This document shows, piece by piece, positions 1 through 13,735 of a stretch of 64,000 nt of DNA (positions are counted from its first letter, which is position 1; every line of letters begins with the position of its first letter). The notes below the pieces were generated by a model that was given only the letters and a program-made list of their open reading frames with translations, was not told the origin of the DNA and ran no database searches. Made by a program: the position numbers and the translations under genes. Origin of the DNA: Fasciola hepatica (lineage: Eukaryota; Platyhelminthes; Trematoda; Plagiorchiida; Fasciolidae); the NCBI GenBank assembly GCA_948099385.1, contig CANUEZ040000191.1:62001-126000 (forward strand), read 5' to 3'.

Positions 1-172
1 CAAACCACAAAGCTATCCCATATGGGTCTCAACGCTTTGTTCAACATATACAATACATGATATAGCACAATCCCCAAATTGGCTTCGGCTTTCGCTTTCG
101 CTTTGAACGGTAACAACCAAATTCTCGCACACCGATCCAATCCTATGTTCCATCACTTCTCTATTTATGGGC
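1..172 (+). repeat. Partial monomer at the left window edge
   Basis: This is the last 172 bp of a monomer cut by the window start (monomer positions about 252-423). It carries the tatcccatatggg allele, a perfect 10 bp palindrome at 17-26, where most monomers read tatccgatatggg. The array therefore continues to the left. Confidence 0.97.
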
Positions 173-1020
173 CTCAGTAAAACCAAGGCATTCCTTTATG
201 AACAATCCACACAGATTGCTCATGCAATGCAAAATGGCAGTAGCAGAGTAGATTTGTATTATATGATTCTCCATGCAGCTTGAACACTGAACTGACCATT
301 GAAAATGATGGAAGAACTGTACAGCTGTTTGATCCGCTGAGGGAATCATGAGCATTGCACAAGGACAGAGCCCACACGGGGACACGAACAAGGGTTGGGG
401 TGAACGAATGTCAGTCGAACACTCAAACCACAAGGATATCCGATATGGGTCTGAACGCTTTGTTCAACATATACACTACATTATATAGCACAATCCCCAA
501 ATTGGCTTCGGCTTTCGCTTTCGCTTTGAACGGTAACAACCAAATTCTCGCACACCGATCCAATCCTATGTTCCATCAATTCTCTATTTATGGGCCTAAG
601 TAAAACCAAGGCATTCCCTTATGAACAATCCCCACACAGATTGCTCATACAATGCAATAGAGCAGTAGCAGAGTAGATTTGTATAATATGATTCTCCATG
701 CAGCTTGAACACTGAACTGACCATTGAAAATTATGGAAGCACTGTACAGCTGTTTGATCCGCTAAGGGAATCATGAGCATTGCACATGGACAGAGCCCAC
801 ACGGGGACACGAACAAGGGTTGGGGTGAACGAATGTCAGTCGAACACCCAAACCACAAGGCTATCCGATATTGGTCTCAACGCTTTGTTCAACATATACA
901 CTACATGATATAGCACAATCCCCAAATTGGCTTCGGCTTTCGCTTTCGCTTTGAACGGTAACAACCAAATTCTCGCACACCGATCCAATCCTATGTTCCA
1001 TCACTTCTCTATTTATGGGC

Positions 1021-1443
1021 CTAAGTAAAACCAAGGCATTCCCTTATGAACAATGCACACAGATTGCTCATACAATGCAATAGAGCAGTAGCACATTAGA
1101 TTTGTATATTATGATTCTCCATGCAGCTTGAACACTGAACTGACCATTGAAAATGATGGAAGCACTGTACAGCTGCTTGATCCGCTAAGGGAATCATGAG
1201 CATTGCACATGGAGAGAGCCCACACGGGGACACGAACAAGGGTCGAGGTGAACGAATGTCAATAGAGCACCCGAACCACAAGGCTATCCGTTATGTCTCT
1301 CTACGCGTCCTTTACCATAATCACTACATGATATAGCACAATCCCCAAATTGGCTTCGGCTTTCGCTTTCGCTTTGAACGGTAGCAAACAAATTCTCCAA
1401 CACCGATCCAATCCGATGTTCCATCACATCTCTATTTATGGGC
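1021..1443 (+). repeat. Divergent monomer M3
   Basis: This monomer has many changes not shared with its neighbours: gcacattagat, gtatattatg, agctgcttgatcc, ggagagagccc, ggtcgaggtg, atgtcaatagagcacccg, then the acgcg-type junction, and a tail with gtagcaaac, ctccaacacc and catcacatctc. The density of private changes is several-fold that of flanking monomers. It is either an older copy that escaped homogenisation or a chimera with another subfamily. Confidence 0.75.
1284..1315 (+). repeat. Isolated acgcg-type junction in M3
   Basis: It reads gttatgtctctctacgcgtcc, split here as gttatgtctct and ctacgcgtcc, in place of the usual gatatgggtctcaacg. It is the only copy in the first 11 kb and sits in an already divergent monomer. 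It resembles the right-end versions more than those at 11.5 and 16.1 kb. Confidence 0.85.
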
Positions 1444-1866
1444 CTAAGAAAAACCAAGGCATTCCCTTATGAACAATGCACACAGATTTCTCATACAATG
1501 CAATAGAGTAGTAGCAGAATAGATTTGTATGATATGATTCTCCATGCAGCTTGAACACTGAACTGACCATTGAAAATTATGGAAGCACTGTACAGCTGTT
1601 TGATCCGCTAAGGGAATCATGAGCATTGCACATGGACAGAGCCCACACGGGGACACGAACAAGGGTTGGGGTGAACGAATGTCAGTCGAACACTCAAACC
1701 ACAAGGCTATCCGATATGGGTCTGAACGCTTTGTTCAACATATACACTAAATGATATAGCACAATCCCCAAATTGGCTTCGGCATTCGCGTTCGCTTTGA
1801 ACGGTAACAACCAAATTCTCCAACACCGATCCAATCCTATGTTCCATCACTTCTCTATTTATGGGC

Positions 1867-4800
1867 CTAAGTAAAACCAAGGCATTCCCTTATGAACAAT
1901 CCACACAGATTGCTCATACAATGCAATAGAGCAGTAGCAGAGTAGATTTGTATAATATGATTCTCCGTGCAGCTTGAACACTGAACTGACCACTGAATAT
2001 TATGGAAGCACTGTACAGCTGTTTGATCCGCTAAGGGAATCATGAGCATTGCACATGGACAGAGCCCACACGGGGACACGAACAAGGGTTGGGGTGAACG
2101 AATGTCAGTCGAACACCCAAACCACAAGGCTATCCGATATGGGTCTCAACGCTTTGTTCAACATATACAATACATGATATAGCACAATCCCCAAATTGGC
2201 TTCAGCTTTCGCTTTCGCTTTGAACGGTAACAACCAAATTCTCGCACACCGATCCAATCCTATGTTCCATCACTTCTCTATTTATGGGCCTAAGTAAAAC
2301 CAAGGCATTCCTTTATGAACAATGCACACAGATTGCTCATACAATGCAATAGAGGAGTAGCAGAGTAGATTTGTATGATATGATTCTCCATGCAGCTTGA
2401 ACACTGAACTGACCATTGAAAATTATGGAAGCACTGTACAGCTGTTTGATCCGCTAAGGGAATCATGAGCATTGCACATGGACAGAGCCCACACGGGGAC
2501 ATGAAAAAGGGTTGGGGTGAACGATTGTCAGTCGAACACCCAAACCACAAGGCTATCCGATGTGGGTCTCAACGCTTTGTTCAACATATACAATACACGA
2601 TATAGCACAATCCTCAAATTGGCTTCAGCTTTCGCGTTAGCTTTGAACATTACCAATCAATTTTTCGCACACCGATCCAATCCTATGTTCCATCACTTCT
2701 CTATTTATGGGCCTAAGTAAAACCAAGGCATTCGCCTTATGAACAATCCCCACACAGAGTGCTCATACAATGCAACAGAGCAGTAGCAGAGTAGATTTGT
2801 TTAATATGATTCCCCATGCAGCTTGAACACTGAACTGACCATTGAAAATTATGGAAGCACTGTACAGCTGTTTGATCCGCTAAGGGAATCATGAGCATTG
2901 CACATGGACAGATCCCACACGGGGACACGAACAAGGGTTGGGGTGAACGAATGTCAGTCGAACACCCAAACCACAAGGCTATCAGATATAGGTCTCAAAG
3001 CTTTGTTCAACATATACACTACATGATATAGCACAATCCCCAAATTGGCTTCGGCTTTCGCTTTCGCTTTGAACGGTAACAATCAAATTCTCGCACACCG
3101 ATCCAATCCTATGTTCCATCACTTCTCTACTTATGGGCCTAAGTAAAACCAAGGCATTCCCTTATGAACAATCCACACAGATTGCTCATACAATGTAATA
3201 GAGCAGTAGCAGAGTAGATTTGTATAATATGATTCTCCATGCAGCTTGAACACTGAACTGACCATTGAAAATGATGGAAGCACTGTACAGTTGTTTGATC
3301 CGCTAAGGGAATCATGAGCATTACACTTGGACAGAGCCCACACGGAGACACGAACAAGGGTTGGGGTGAACGAATGTCAGTCGAACACCCAAACCACAAG
3401 GCTATCCGATATGGGTCTGAACGCTTTGTTCAACATATACACTACATGATATAGCACAATCCCCAAATTGGCTTCGGCTTTCGCTTTCGCTTTGAACGGT
3501 AACAATCAAATTCTCGCACACCGATCCAATCCTATGTTCCATCACTTCTCTATTTATGGGCCTAAGTAAAACCAAGGCATTCCCTTATGAACAATCCCCA
3601 CACAGATTGCTCATACAATGCAATAGAGCAGTAGCAGAGTAGATTTGTATAATATGATTCTCCATGCAGCTTGAACACTGAACTGACCATTGAAAATGAT
3701 GGAAGCACTGTACAGCTGTTTGATCCGTTAAGGGAATCATGAGCATTGCACATGGACAGATCCCACACGGGGACACGAACAAGGGTTGGGGTGAACGAAT
3801 GTCAGTCGAACACCCAAACCACAAGGCTATCCGATATGGGTCTGAACGCTTTGTTCAACATATACAATACATGATATAGCACAATCCCCAAATTGGCTTC
3901 GGCTTTGGCTTTCGCTTTGAACGGTAACAACCAAATTCTCGCACACCGATCCAATCCTATTTTCCATCACTTCTCTATTTATGGGCCTAAGTAAAACCAA
4001 GGCATTCCCTTATGAACAATCCCCACACAGATTGCTCATACAATGCAACAGAGCAGTAGCAGAGTAGATTTGTTTAATATGATTCCCCATGCAGCTTGAA
4101 CACTGAACTGACCATTGAAAATTATGGAAGCACTGTACAGCTGTTTGATCCGCTAAGGGAATCATGAGCATTGCACGTGGACAGAGCCCACACGGGGACA
4201 TGAAAAAGGGTTGGGGTGAACGAATGTCAGTCGAACACCCAAAGCACAAGGCTATCCGATATGGGTCTCAACGATTTGTTCAACATATACACTACATGAT
4301 ATAGCACAATCCTCAAATTGGCTTCGGCTTTCGCTTTCGCTTTGAACGGTAACAACCAAATTCTCGCACACCGATCCAATCCTATGTTCCATCACTTCTC
4401 TATTTATGGGCCTAAGTAAAACCAAGGCATTCCCTTATGAACAATCCCCACACAGATTGCTCATACAATGCAATAGAGCAGTAGCAGAGTAGATTTGTAT
4501 AATATGATTCTCCATGCAGCTTGAACACTGAACTGACCATTGGAAATTATGGAAGCACAGTACAGCTGTTTGATCCGTTAAGGGAATCATGAGCATTGCA
4601 CATGGACAGATCCCACACGGGGACACGAACAAAGGTTGGGGTGAAAGAATGTCAGTCGAACACCCAAACCACAAGGCTATCCGATATGGGTCTCAACGCT
4701 TCGTTCAACATATATACGACATGATATAACACAATCCCTAAATTGGCTTCGGCTTTGGCTTTCGCTTTGAACGGTAACAACCAAATTCTCGCACACCGAT

Positions 4801-6532
4801 CCAATCCTATTTTCCATCACTTCTCTATTTATGGGCCTAAGTAAAACCAAGGCATTCCCTTATGAACAATCCCCACACAGATTGCTCATACAATGCAACA
4901 GAGCAGTAGCAGAGTAGATTTGTTTAATATGATTCCCCATGCAGCTTGAACACTGAACTGACCATTGAAAATTATGGAAGCACTGTACAGCTGTTTGATC
5001 CGCTAAGGGAATCATGAGCATTGCACGTGGACAGAGCCCACACGGGGACATGAAAAAGGGTTGGGGTGAACGAATGTCAGTCGAACACCCAAAGCACAAG
5101 GCTATCCGATATGGGTCTGAACGCTTTGTTCAACATATACACTACATGATATAGCACAATCCTCAAATTGGCTTCGGCTTTCGCTTTCGCTTTGAACGGT
5201 AACAACCAAATTCTCGCACACCGATCCAATCCTATGTTCCATCACTTCTCTATTTATGGGCCTAAGTAAAACCAAGGCATTCCCTTATGAACAATCCCCA
5301 CACAGATTGCTCATACAATGCAATAGAGCAGTAGCAGAGTAGATTTGTATAATATGATTCTCCATGCAGCTTGAACACTGAACTGACCATTGGAAATTAT
5401 GGAAGCACAGTACAGCTGTTTGATCCGTTAAGGGAATCATGAGCATTGCACATGGACAGATCCCACACGGGGACACGAACAAAGGTTGGGGTGAAAGAAT
5501 GTCAGTCGAACACCCAAACCACAAGGCTATCCGATATGGGTCTCAACGCTTCGTTCAACATATATACGACATGATATAACACAATCCCTAAATTGGCTTC
5601 GGCTTTGGCTTTCGCTTTGAACGGTAACAACCAAATTCTCGCACACCGATCCAATCCTATGTTCCATCACTTCTCTATTTATGGGCCTAAGTAAAACCAA
5701 GGCATTCCCTTATGAACAATCCACACAGATTGCTCATACAATGCAACAGAGCAGTAGCAGAGTAGATTTGTTTAATATGATTCCCCATGCAGCTTGAACA
5801 CTGAACTGACCATTGAAAATTATGGAAGCACTGTACAGCTGTTTGATCCGCTAAGGGAATCATGAGCATAGCAGATGGACACAGCCAACACGGGGACACG
5901 AACAAGGGTTGGGGTGAACGAATGTCAGTCGAACACCCAAACCACAAGGCTATCAGATATAGGTCTCAAAGCTTTGTTCAACATATACACTACATGATAT
6001 AGCACAATCCCCAAATTGGCTTCGGCTTTCGCTTTCGCTTTGAACGGTAACAATCAAATTCTCGCACAGCGATCCAATCCTATGTTCCATCACTTCTCTC
6101 TTTATGGGCCTAAGTAAAACCAAGGCATTCCCTTATGAACAATCCACACAGATTGCTCATACAATGTAATAGAGCAGTAGCAGAGTCGATTTGTATAATA
6201 TGATTCTCCATGCAGCTTGAACACTGAACTCACCATTGAAAATTATGGAAGCACTGTACAGTTGTTTGATCCGCTAAGGGAATCATGAGCATTACACTTG
6301 GACAGAGCCCACACGGGGACACGAACAAGGGTTGGGGTGAACGAATGTCAGTCGAACACTCAAACCACAAGGCTATCCGATATGGGTCTGAACGCTTTGT
6401 TCAACATATACACTAAATGATATAGCACAATCCCCAAATTGGCTTCGGCATTCGCGTTCGCTTTGAACGGTAACAACCAAATTCTCCAACACCGATCCAA
6501 TCCTATGTTCCATCACTTCTCTATTTATGGGC
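1867..6532 (+). repeat. HOR unit A1, 11 monomers (4,666 bp)
   Basis: Monomers M5-M15 start at 1867, 2290, 2713, 3139, 3562, 3987, 4412, 4837, 5262, 5687 and 6110. The same ordered set returns 4,666 bp later as unit A2, which lacks one internal dimer. Diagnostic pairs are ccgtgcagcttg with gaccactgaatatt (M5/M16), gaacattaccaatc (M6/M17 tail), ttcgccttatg with acagagtgctc (M7/M18), and gtcgatttg with actcaccattg (M15/M24). In the stretches compared directly I noted only about six single-base differences (for example a/g near 2626/7292, and acttatggg versus ctttatggg near 3130/7796), so the duplication is recent. Confidence 0.92.
3987..5686 (+). repeat. Tandem dimer duplication inside unit A1 (2 x 850 bp)
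   Basis: M10-M11 (3987-4836) and M12-M13 (4837-5686) form an 850 bp direct duplication. M10 and M12 share gtttaatatg, gcacgtggac, gacatgaaaaaggg and cccaaagcac. M11 and M13 share cattggaaatt, gcacagtacag, acaaaggttgg and gtgaaagaatg. Unit A2 has only one such dimer (8653-9502), whose details (acgatttg at 8937, ctattttcc at 9474) match M10-M11. A1 gained a dimer, or A2 lost one, after the large duplication. Confidence 0.9.
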
Positions 6533-9500
6533 CTAAGTAAAACCAAGGCATTCCCTTATGAACAATCCACACAGATTGCTCATACAATGCAATAGAGCAG
6601 TAGCAGAGTAGATTTGTATAATATGATTCTCCGTGCAGCTTGAACACTGAACTGACCACTGAATATTATGGAAGCACTGTACAGCTGTTTGATCCGCTAA
6701 GGGAATCATGAGCATTGCACATGGACAGAGCCCACACGGGGACACGAACAAGGGTTGGGGTGAACGAATGTCAGTCGAACACCCAAACCACAAGGCTATC
6801 CGATATGGGTCTCAACGCTTTGTTCAACATATACAATACATGATATAGCACAATCCCCAAATTGGCTTCAGCTTTCGCTTTCGCTTTGAACGGTAACAAC
6901 CAAATTCTCGCACACCGATCCAATCCTATGTTCCATCACTTCTCTATTTATGGGCCTAAGTAAAACCAAGGCATTCCTTTATGAACAATGCACACAGATT
7001 GCTCATACAATGCAATAGAGGAGTAGCAGAGTAGATTTGTATGATATGATTCTCCATGCAGCTTGAACACTGAACTGACCATTGAAAATTATGGAAGCAC
7101 TGTACAGCTGTTTGATCCGCTAAGGGAATCATGAGCATTGCACATGGACAGAGCCCACACGGGGACATGAAAAAGGGTTGGGGTGAACGATTGTCAGTCG
7201 AACACCCAAACCACAAGGCTATCCGATGTGGGTCTCAACGCTTTGTTCAACATATACAATACACGATATAGCACAATCCTCAAATTGGCTTCGGCTTTCG
7301 CGTTAGCTTTGAACATTACCAATCAATTTTTCGCACACCGATCCAATCCTATGTTCCATCACTTCTCTATTTATGGGCCTAAGTAAAACCAAGGCATTCG
7401 CCTTATGAACAATCCCCACACAGAGTGCTCATACAATGCAACAGAGCAGTAGCAGAGTAGATTTGTTTAATATGATTCCCCATGCAGCTTGAACACTGAA
7501 CTGACCATTGAAAATTATGGAAGCACTGTACAGCTGTTTGATCCGCTAAGGGAATCATGAGCATTGCAAATGGACAGAGCCCACACGGGGACACGAACAA
7601 GGGTTGGGGTGAACGAATGTCAGTCGAACACCCAAACCACAAGGCTATCAGATATAGGTCTCAAAGCTTTGTTCAACATATACACTACATGATATAGCAC
7701 AATCCCCAAATTGGCTTCGGCTTTCGCTTTCGCTTTGAACGGTAACAATCAAATTCTCGCACACCGATCCAATCCTATGTTCCATCACTTCTCTCTTTAT
7801 GGGCCTAAGTAAAACCAAGGCATTCCCTTATGAACAATCCACACAGATTGCTCATACAATGTAATAGAGCAGTAGCAGAGTAGATTTGTATAATATGATT
7901 CTCCATGCAGCTTGAACACTGAACTGACCATTGAAAATGATGGAAGCACTGTACAGTTGTTTGATCCGCTAAGGGAATCATGAGCATTACACTTGGACAG
8001 AGCCCACACGGAGACACGAACAAGGGTTGGGGTGAACGAATGTCAGTCGAACACCCAAACCACAAGGCTATCCGATATGGGTCTGAACGCTTTGTTCAAC
8101 ATATACACTACATGATATAGCACAATCCCCAAATTGGCTTCGGCTTTCGCTTTCGCTTTGAACGGTAACAATCAAATTCTCGCACACCGATCCAATCCTA
8201 TGTTCCATCACTTCTCTATTTATGGGCCTAAGTAAAACCAAGGCATTCCCTTATGAACAATCCCCACACAGATTGCTCATACAATGCAATAGAGCAGTAG
8301 CAGAGTAGATTTGTATAATATGATTCTCCATGCAGCTTGAACACTGAACTGACCATTGAAAATGATGGAAGCACTGTACAGCTGTTTGATCCGTTAAGGG
8401 AATCATGAGCATTGCACATGGACAGATCCCACACGGGGACACGAACAATGGTTGGGGTGAACGAATGTCAGTCGAACACCCAAACCACAAGGCTATCCGA
8501 TATGGGTCTGAACGCTTTGTTCAACATATACAATACATGATATAGCACAATCCCTAAATTGGCTTCGGCTTTGGCTTTCGCTTTGAACGGTAACAACCAA
8601 ATTCTCGCACACCGATCCAATCCTATTTTCCATCACTTCTCTATTTATGGGCCTAAGTAAAACCAAGGCATTCCCTTATGAACAATCCCCACACAGATTG
8701 CTCATACAATGCAACAGAGCAGTAGCAGAGTAGATTTGTTTAATATGATTCCCCATGCAGCTTGAACACTGAACTGACCATTGAAAATTATGGAAGCACT
8801 GTACAGCTGTTTGATCCGCTAAGGGAATCATGAGCATTGCACGTGGACAGAGCCCACACGGGGACATGAAAAAGGGTTGGGGTGAACGAATGTCAGTCGA
8901 ACACCCAAAGCACAAGGCTATCCGATATGGGTCTCAACGATTTGTTCAACATATACACTACATGATATAGCACAATCCTCAAATTGGCTTCGGCTTTCGC
9001 TTTCGCTTTGAACGGTAACAACCAAATTCTCGCACACCGATCCAATCCTATGTTCCATCACTTCTCTATTTATGGGCCTAAGTAAAACCAAGGCATTCCC
9101 TTATGAACAATCCCCACACAGATTGCTCATACAATGCAATAGAGGAGTAGCAGAGTAGATTTGTATAATATGATTCTCCATGCAGCTTGAACACTGAACT
9201 GACCATTGGAAATTATGGAAGCACAGTACAGCTGTTTGATCCGTTGAGGGAATCATGAGCATTGCACATGGACAGATCCCACACGGGGACACGAACAAAG
9301 GTTGGGGTGAAAGAATGTCAGTCGAACACCCAAACCACAAGGCTATCCGATATGGGTCTCAACGCTTCGTTCAACATATATACGACATGATATAACACAA
9401 TCCCTAAATTGGCTTCGGCTTTGGCTTTCGCTTTGAACGGTAACAACCAAATTCTCGCACACCGATCCAATCCTATTTTCCATCACTTCTCTATTTATGG

Positions 9501-10348
9501 GCCTAAGTAAAACCAAGGCATTCCCTTATGAACAATCCACACAGATTGCTCATACAATGCAACAGAGCAGTAGCAGAGTAGATTTGTTTAATATGATTCC
9601 CCATGCAGCTTGAACACTGAACTGACCATTGAAAATTATGGAAGCACTGTACAGCTGTTTGATCCGCTAAGGGAATCATGAGCATAGCAGATGGACACAG
9701 CCAACACGGGGACACGAACAAGGGTTGGGGTGAACGAATGTCAGTCGAACACCCAAACCACAAGGCTATCAGATATAGGTCTCAAAGCTTTGTTCAACAT
9801 ATACACTACATGATATAGCACAATCCCCAAATTGGCTTCGGCTTTCGCTTTCGCTTTGAACGGTAACAATCAAATTCTCGCACAGCGATCCAATCCTATG
9901 TTCCATCACTTCTCTCTTTATGGGCCTAAGTAAAACCAAGGCATTCCCTTATGAACAATCCACACAGATTGCTCATACAATGTAATAGAGCAGTAGCAGA
10001 GTCGATTTGTATAATATGATTCTCCATGCAGCTTGAACACTGAACTCACCATTGAAAATTATGGAAGCACTGTACAGTTGTTTGATCCGCTAAGGGAATC
10101 ATGAGCATTACACTTGGACAGAGCCCACACGGGGACACGAACAAGGGTTGGGGTGAACGAATGTCAGTCGAACACCCAAACCACAAGGCTGTCCGATATG
10201 GGTCTCAACGCTTTGTTCAACATATACACTACATGATATAGCACAATCCCCAAATTGGCTTCGGCTTTCGCTTTCGCTTTGAACGGTAACAATCAAATTC
10301 TCGCACACCGATCCAATCCTATGTTCCATCACTTCTCTATTTATGGGC
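6533..10348 (+). repeat. HOR unit A2, 9 monomers (3,816 bp)
   Basis: Monomers M16-M24 start at 6533, 6956, 7379, 7805, 8228, 8653, 9078, 9503 and 9926. They align with M5-M11 at an offset of 4,666 bp and with M14-M15 at 3,816 bp, the difference being the 850 bp dimer. A1 and A2 lie directly next to each other, so this is a tandem duplication of a 9-monomer block. Similarity ends inside M24: M15 runs on with gaacactcaaacc, whereas M24 runs on with gaacacccaaacc and ctgtccgat. Confidence 0.92.
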
Positions 10349-12041
10349 CTAAGTAAAACCAAGGCATTCCCTTATGAACAATGCACACAGATTGCTCATA
10401 CAATGTTATAGAACAGTAGCAGAGTAGATTTGTATGATATGATTCTCCATGCAGCTTGAACACTGAACTGACCATTGAAAATTATGGAAGCACTGTACAG
10501 CTGTTTGATCCGTTAAGGAAATCATGAGCATTGCACATGGACAGAACCCACTCGGAGACACGAACAAGGGTTGGGGTGAACGAATGTCAGTCGAACACCC
10601 AAACCACAAGGCTATCCGATATGGGTCTGAACGCTTTGTTCAACATATACAATACATGATATAGCACAATCCCCAAATTGGCTTCGGCTTTCGCTTTCGC
10701 TTTGAACGGTAACAACCAAATTCTCGCACACCGATCCAATCCTATGTTCCATCACTTCTCTATTTATGGGCCTAAGTAAAACCAAGGCAATCCCTTATGA
10801 ACAATCCCCACACAGATTGCTCATACAATGCAATAGAGCAGTAGCAGAGTAGATTTGTATAATATGATTCTCCATGCAGCTTGAACACTGAACTGACCAT
10901 TGAAAATGATGGAAGCACTGTACAGCTGTTTGACCCGCTAAGGAAATCATGAGCATTGCACATGGACAGAGCCCACTCGGAGACACGAACAAGGGTTGGG
11001 GTGAACGAATGTCAGTCGAACACCCAAACCACAAGGCTATCCGATATGGGTCTCAACGCTTTGTTCAACATATACAATACATGATATAGCACAATCCCCA
11101 AATTGGCTTCGGCTTTCGCTTTCGCTTTGAACGGTAACAACCAAACTCTCGCACACCGATCCAATCCTATGTTCCATCACTTCTCTATTTATGGGCCTAA
11201 GTAAAACCAAGACATTCCCTTATGAACAATCCACACAGATTGCTCATACAATGCAATAGAGCAGTAGCAGAGTAGATTTGTATAATATGATTCTCCATGC
11301 AGCTTGAACACTGAACTGACCATTGAAAATTATGGAAGCACTGTACAGCTGTTTGATCCGTTAAGGAAATCATGAGCATTGCACATGAACAGAGCCCACA
11401 CGGAGACACGAACAAGGGTTGGGGTGAACGAATGTCAGTCGAACACCCAAACCACAAGGCTATCCGATATGTTTTCCTACGTGTCCATCAACATATACAC
11501 TACATGATATAGCACAATCCCCAAATTGGCTTCCGCTTTCGCTTTCGATTTGAACGTTAACAACAAATTCTCGCACACCGATCCAATTCTATGTTCCATC
11601 ACTTCTCTATTTATAAGCCTAAGTAAAACCAAGGCATTCCCTTATGAACAATCCACATAGATTGTTCATAAAATGCAACAGAGCAGTAGCAGAGTAGATT
11701 TGTATAATATGATTCTCCATGCAGCTTGAACACTGAACTGACCATTGAAAATTATGGAAGCACTGTACAGCTGTTTGATCCGCTAAGGGAATCATGAGCA
11801 TTGCACATGGACAGAGCCCACTCGGAGACACGAACAAGGGTTGGGGTGAACGAATGTCAGTCGAACACCCAAACCACAAGGCTATCCGATATGGGTCTCA
11901 ATGATTTGTTCAACATATACACTACATGATATAGCACAATCCCCAAATTGGCTTCGGATTTCGCTTTCGCTTTGAACGTTAACAACCAAATTCTCGAACA
12001 CCGATGCAATCCTATGTTCCATCACTTCTCTATTTATCTGC
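10349..12041 (+). repeat. Monomers M25-M28, left copy of a block reused at 15.4 kb
   Basis: Monomers start at 10349, 10772, 11197 and 11619. M25 belongs to a type with caatgttatagaacag that returns as M31 (12890) and M35 (14582). M26, M27 and M28 return as M37, M38 and M39 at an offset of 4,656-4,655 bp. M26/M37 share ttgacccgctaaggaaatc, M27/M38 share gcacatgaacag and an altered junction, and M28/M39 share catagattg with cataaaatgca and a tail containing gaacgttaac. Confidence 0.88.
11465..11490 (+). repeat. Junction version gttttcctacgtgtcc in M27
   Basis: It is a relative of the acgcg version with acgtg in place of acgcg. It is five bases shorter than the usual segment, which shortens M27 together with other changes. 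It is duplicated exactly 4,655 bp downstream. Confidence 0.8.
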
Positions 12042-13735
12042 CAAAGTACAACCAAGGCATTCCCTTATGAACAATCCACACAGATTGCTCATACAATGCA
12101 ATAGAGCAGTAGCGGAGTAGATTTGTATAATATGATTCTCCATGCAGCTTGAACACTGAACGGATCATTGAAAATTATGGAAGCACTGTACAGCTGTTTG
12201 ATCCGCTAAGGGAATCATGAGCAGTGCAAATGGACAGAGCCCACTCGGAGACACGAACAAGGGTTGGGGTGAACGAATGTCAGTCGAACACCCAAACCAC
12301 AAGGCTATCCGATATGGGTCTGAACGCTTTGTTCAACATATACACTACATGATATAGCACAATCCCCAAATTGGATTCGGCTTTCGCGTTCGCTTTGAAC
12401 GGTAACAACCAAATTCTCGCACACCGATCCAATCCTATGTTCCATCACTTCTCTACTTATGGGCCTAAGTAAAACCAAGGCATTCCCTTATGAACAATCC
12501 CCACACAGATTGCTCATACAATGTAATAGAGCAGTAGCAGAGTAGATTTGTATAATATGATTCTCCATGCAGCTTGAACACTGAACTGACCATTGAAAAT
12601 TATGGAAGCACTGTACAGTTGTTTGATCCGCTAAGGGAATCATGAGCATTACACTTGGACAGAGCCCACACGGGGACACGAACAAGGGTTGGGGTGAACG
12701 AATGTCAGTCGAACACCCAAACCACAAGGCTGTCCGATATGGGTCTCAACGCTTTGTTCAACATATACAATACATGATATAGCACAATCCCCAAATTGGC
12801 TTCGGCTTTCGCTTTCGCTTTGAACGGTAACAATCAAATTCTCGCACACCGATCCAATCCTATGTTCCATCACTTCTCTATTAATGGGCCTAAGTAAAAC
12901 CAAGGCATTCCCTTATGAACAATGCACACAGATTGCTCATACAATGTTATAGAACAGTAGCAGAGTAGATTTGTATGATATGATTCTCCATGCAGCTTGA
13001 ACACTGAACTGACCATTGAAAATTATGGAAGCACTGTACAGCTGTTTGATCCGTTAAGGAAATCATGAGCATTGCACATGGACAGAACCCACTCGGAGAC
13101 ACGAACAAGGGTTGGGGTGAACGAATGTCAGTCGAACACCCAAACCACAAGGCTATCCGATATGGGTATCAACGCTTTGTTCAACATATACAATACATGA
13201 TATAGCACAATCCCCAAATTGGCTTCGGCTTTCGCTTTCGCTTTGAACGGTAACAACCAAATTCTCGCACACCGATCCAATCCTATGTTCCATCACTTCT
13301 CTATTTATGGGCCTAAGTAAAACCAAGGCCTTCTTTTATGAACAATCCACACAGATTGCTCATACAATGCAATAGAGCAGTAGCAGTGTAGATTTGTATA
13401 ATATGATTCTCCATGCAGCTTGAACACTGAACTGACCATTGAAAATTATGGAAGCACTGTACAGCTGTTTGATCCGCTAAGGGAATCATGAGCATTGCAC
13501 ATGGACAGAGCCCACTCGGAGACACGAACAAGGGTTGGGGTGAACGAATGTCAGTCGAACACCCAAACCACAAGGCTATCCCATATGGGTCTCAATGATT
13601 TGTTCAACATATACACTACATGATATAGCACAATCCCCAAATTGGCTTCGGATTTCGCTTTCGCTTTGAACGTTAACAACAAAATTCTCGAACACCGATG
13701 CAATCCTATGTTCCATCACTTCTCTATTTATCTGC
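12042..13735 (+). repeat. Tetramer HOR copy 1 (1,694 bp)
   Basis: Monomers M29-M32 start at 12042, 12465, 12890 and 13313. M29 carries agcggagtag, gaacggatcattg and gagcagtgcaaatgg, and is preceded by the altered tatctgccaaag. M30 carries gtacagttg with ttacacttgg and ctgtccgat. M31 carries gttatagaacag. M32 carries ggccttcttttatg and gcagtgtagat. The same order follows at once in copy 2; the offset is 1,694 bp for M29 and 1,692 bp after M30, because M30 holds the CC insertion. Confidence 0.9.

Larger units (their letters stand above)
173..1866 (+). repeat. Left-end monomers M1-M4, no HOR order seen
   Basis: Monomers start at 173, 596, 1021 and 1444. M1 begins with ctcagtaaaacc and has a local change, caaaatggcagtag, where others read caatagagcagtag. 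M2 carries the CC insertion (425 bp). M3 is the most diverged of the group and is described separately. M4 begins ctaagaaaaacc. From roughly 1640 onward M4 already matches the end of M15 (shared gaacactcaaacc at 1687 and 6353), so the first HOR unit really begins inside M4 rather than at my phase point. Confidence 0.85.

Noticed and set aside
355..603. Plus-strand frame of 82 codons, also at 62157-62405
   Set aside because: It overlaps the minus-strand frame, is open only in monomers that happen to lack stops, starts with different upstream context each time, and has no recognisable domain.
10108..10362. 84-codon minus-strand frame repeated at 12649 and 14341
   Set aside because: Its repetition follows the monomer duplication (M24/M30/M34 types), not selection. 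The product has no known features.
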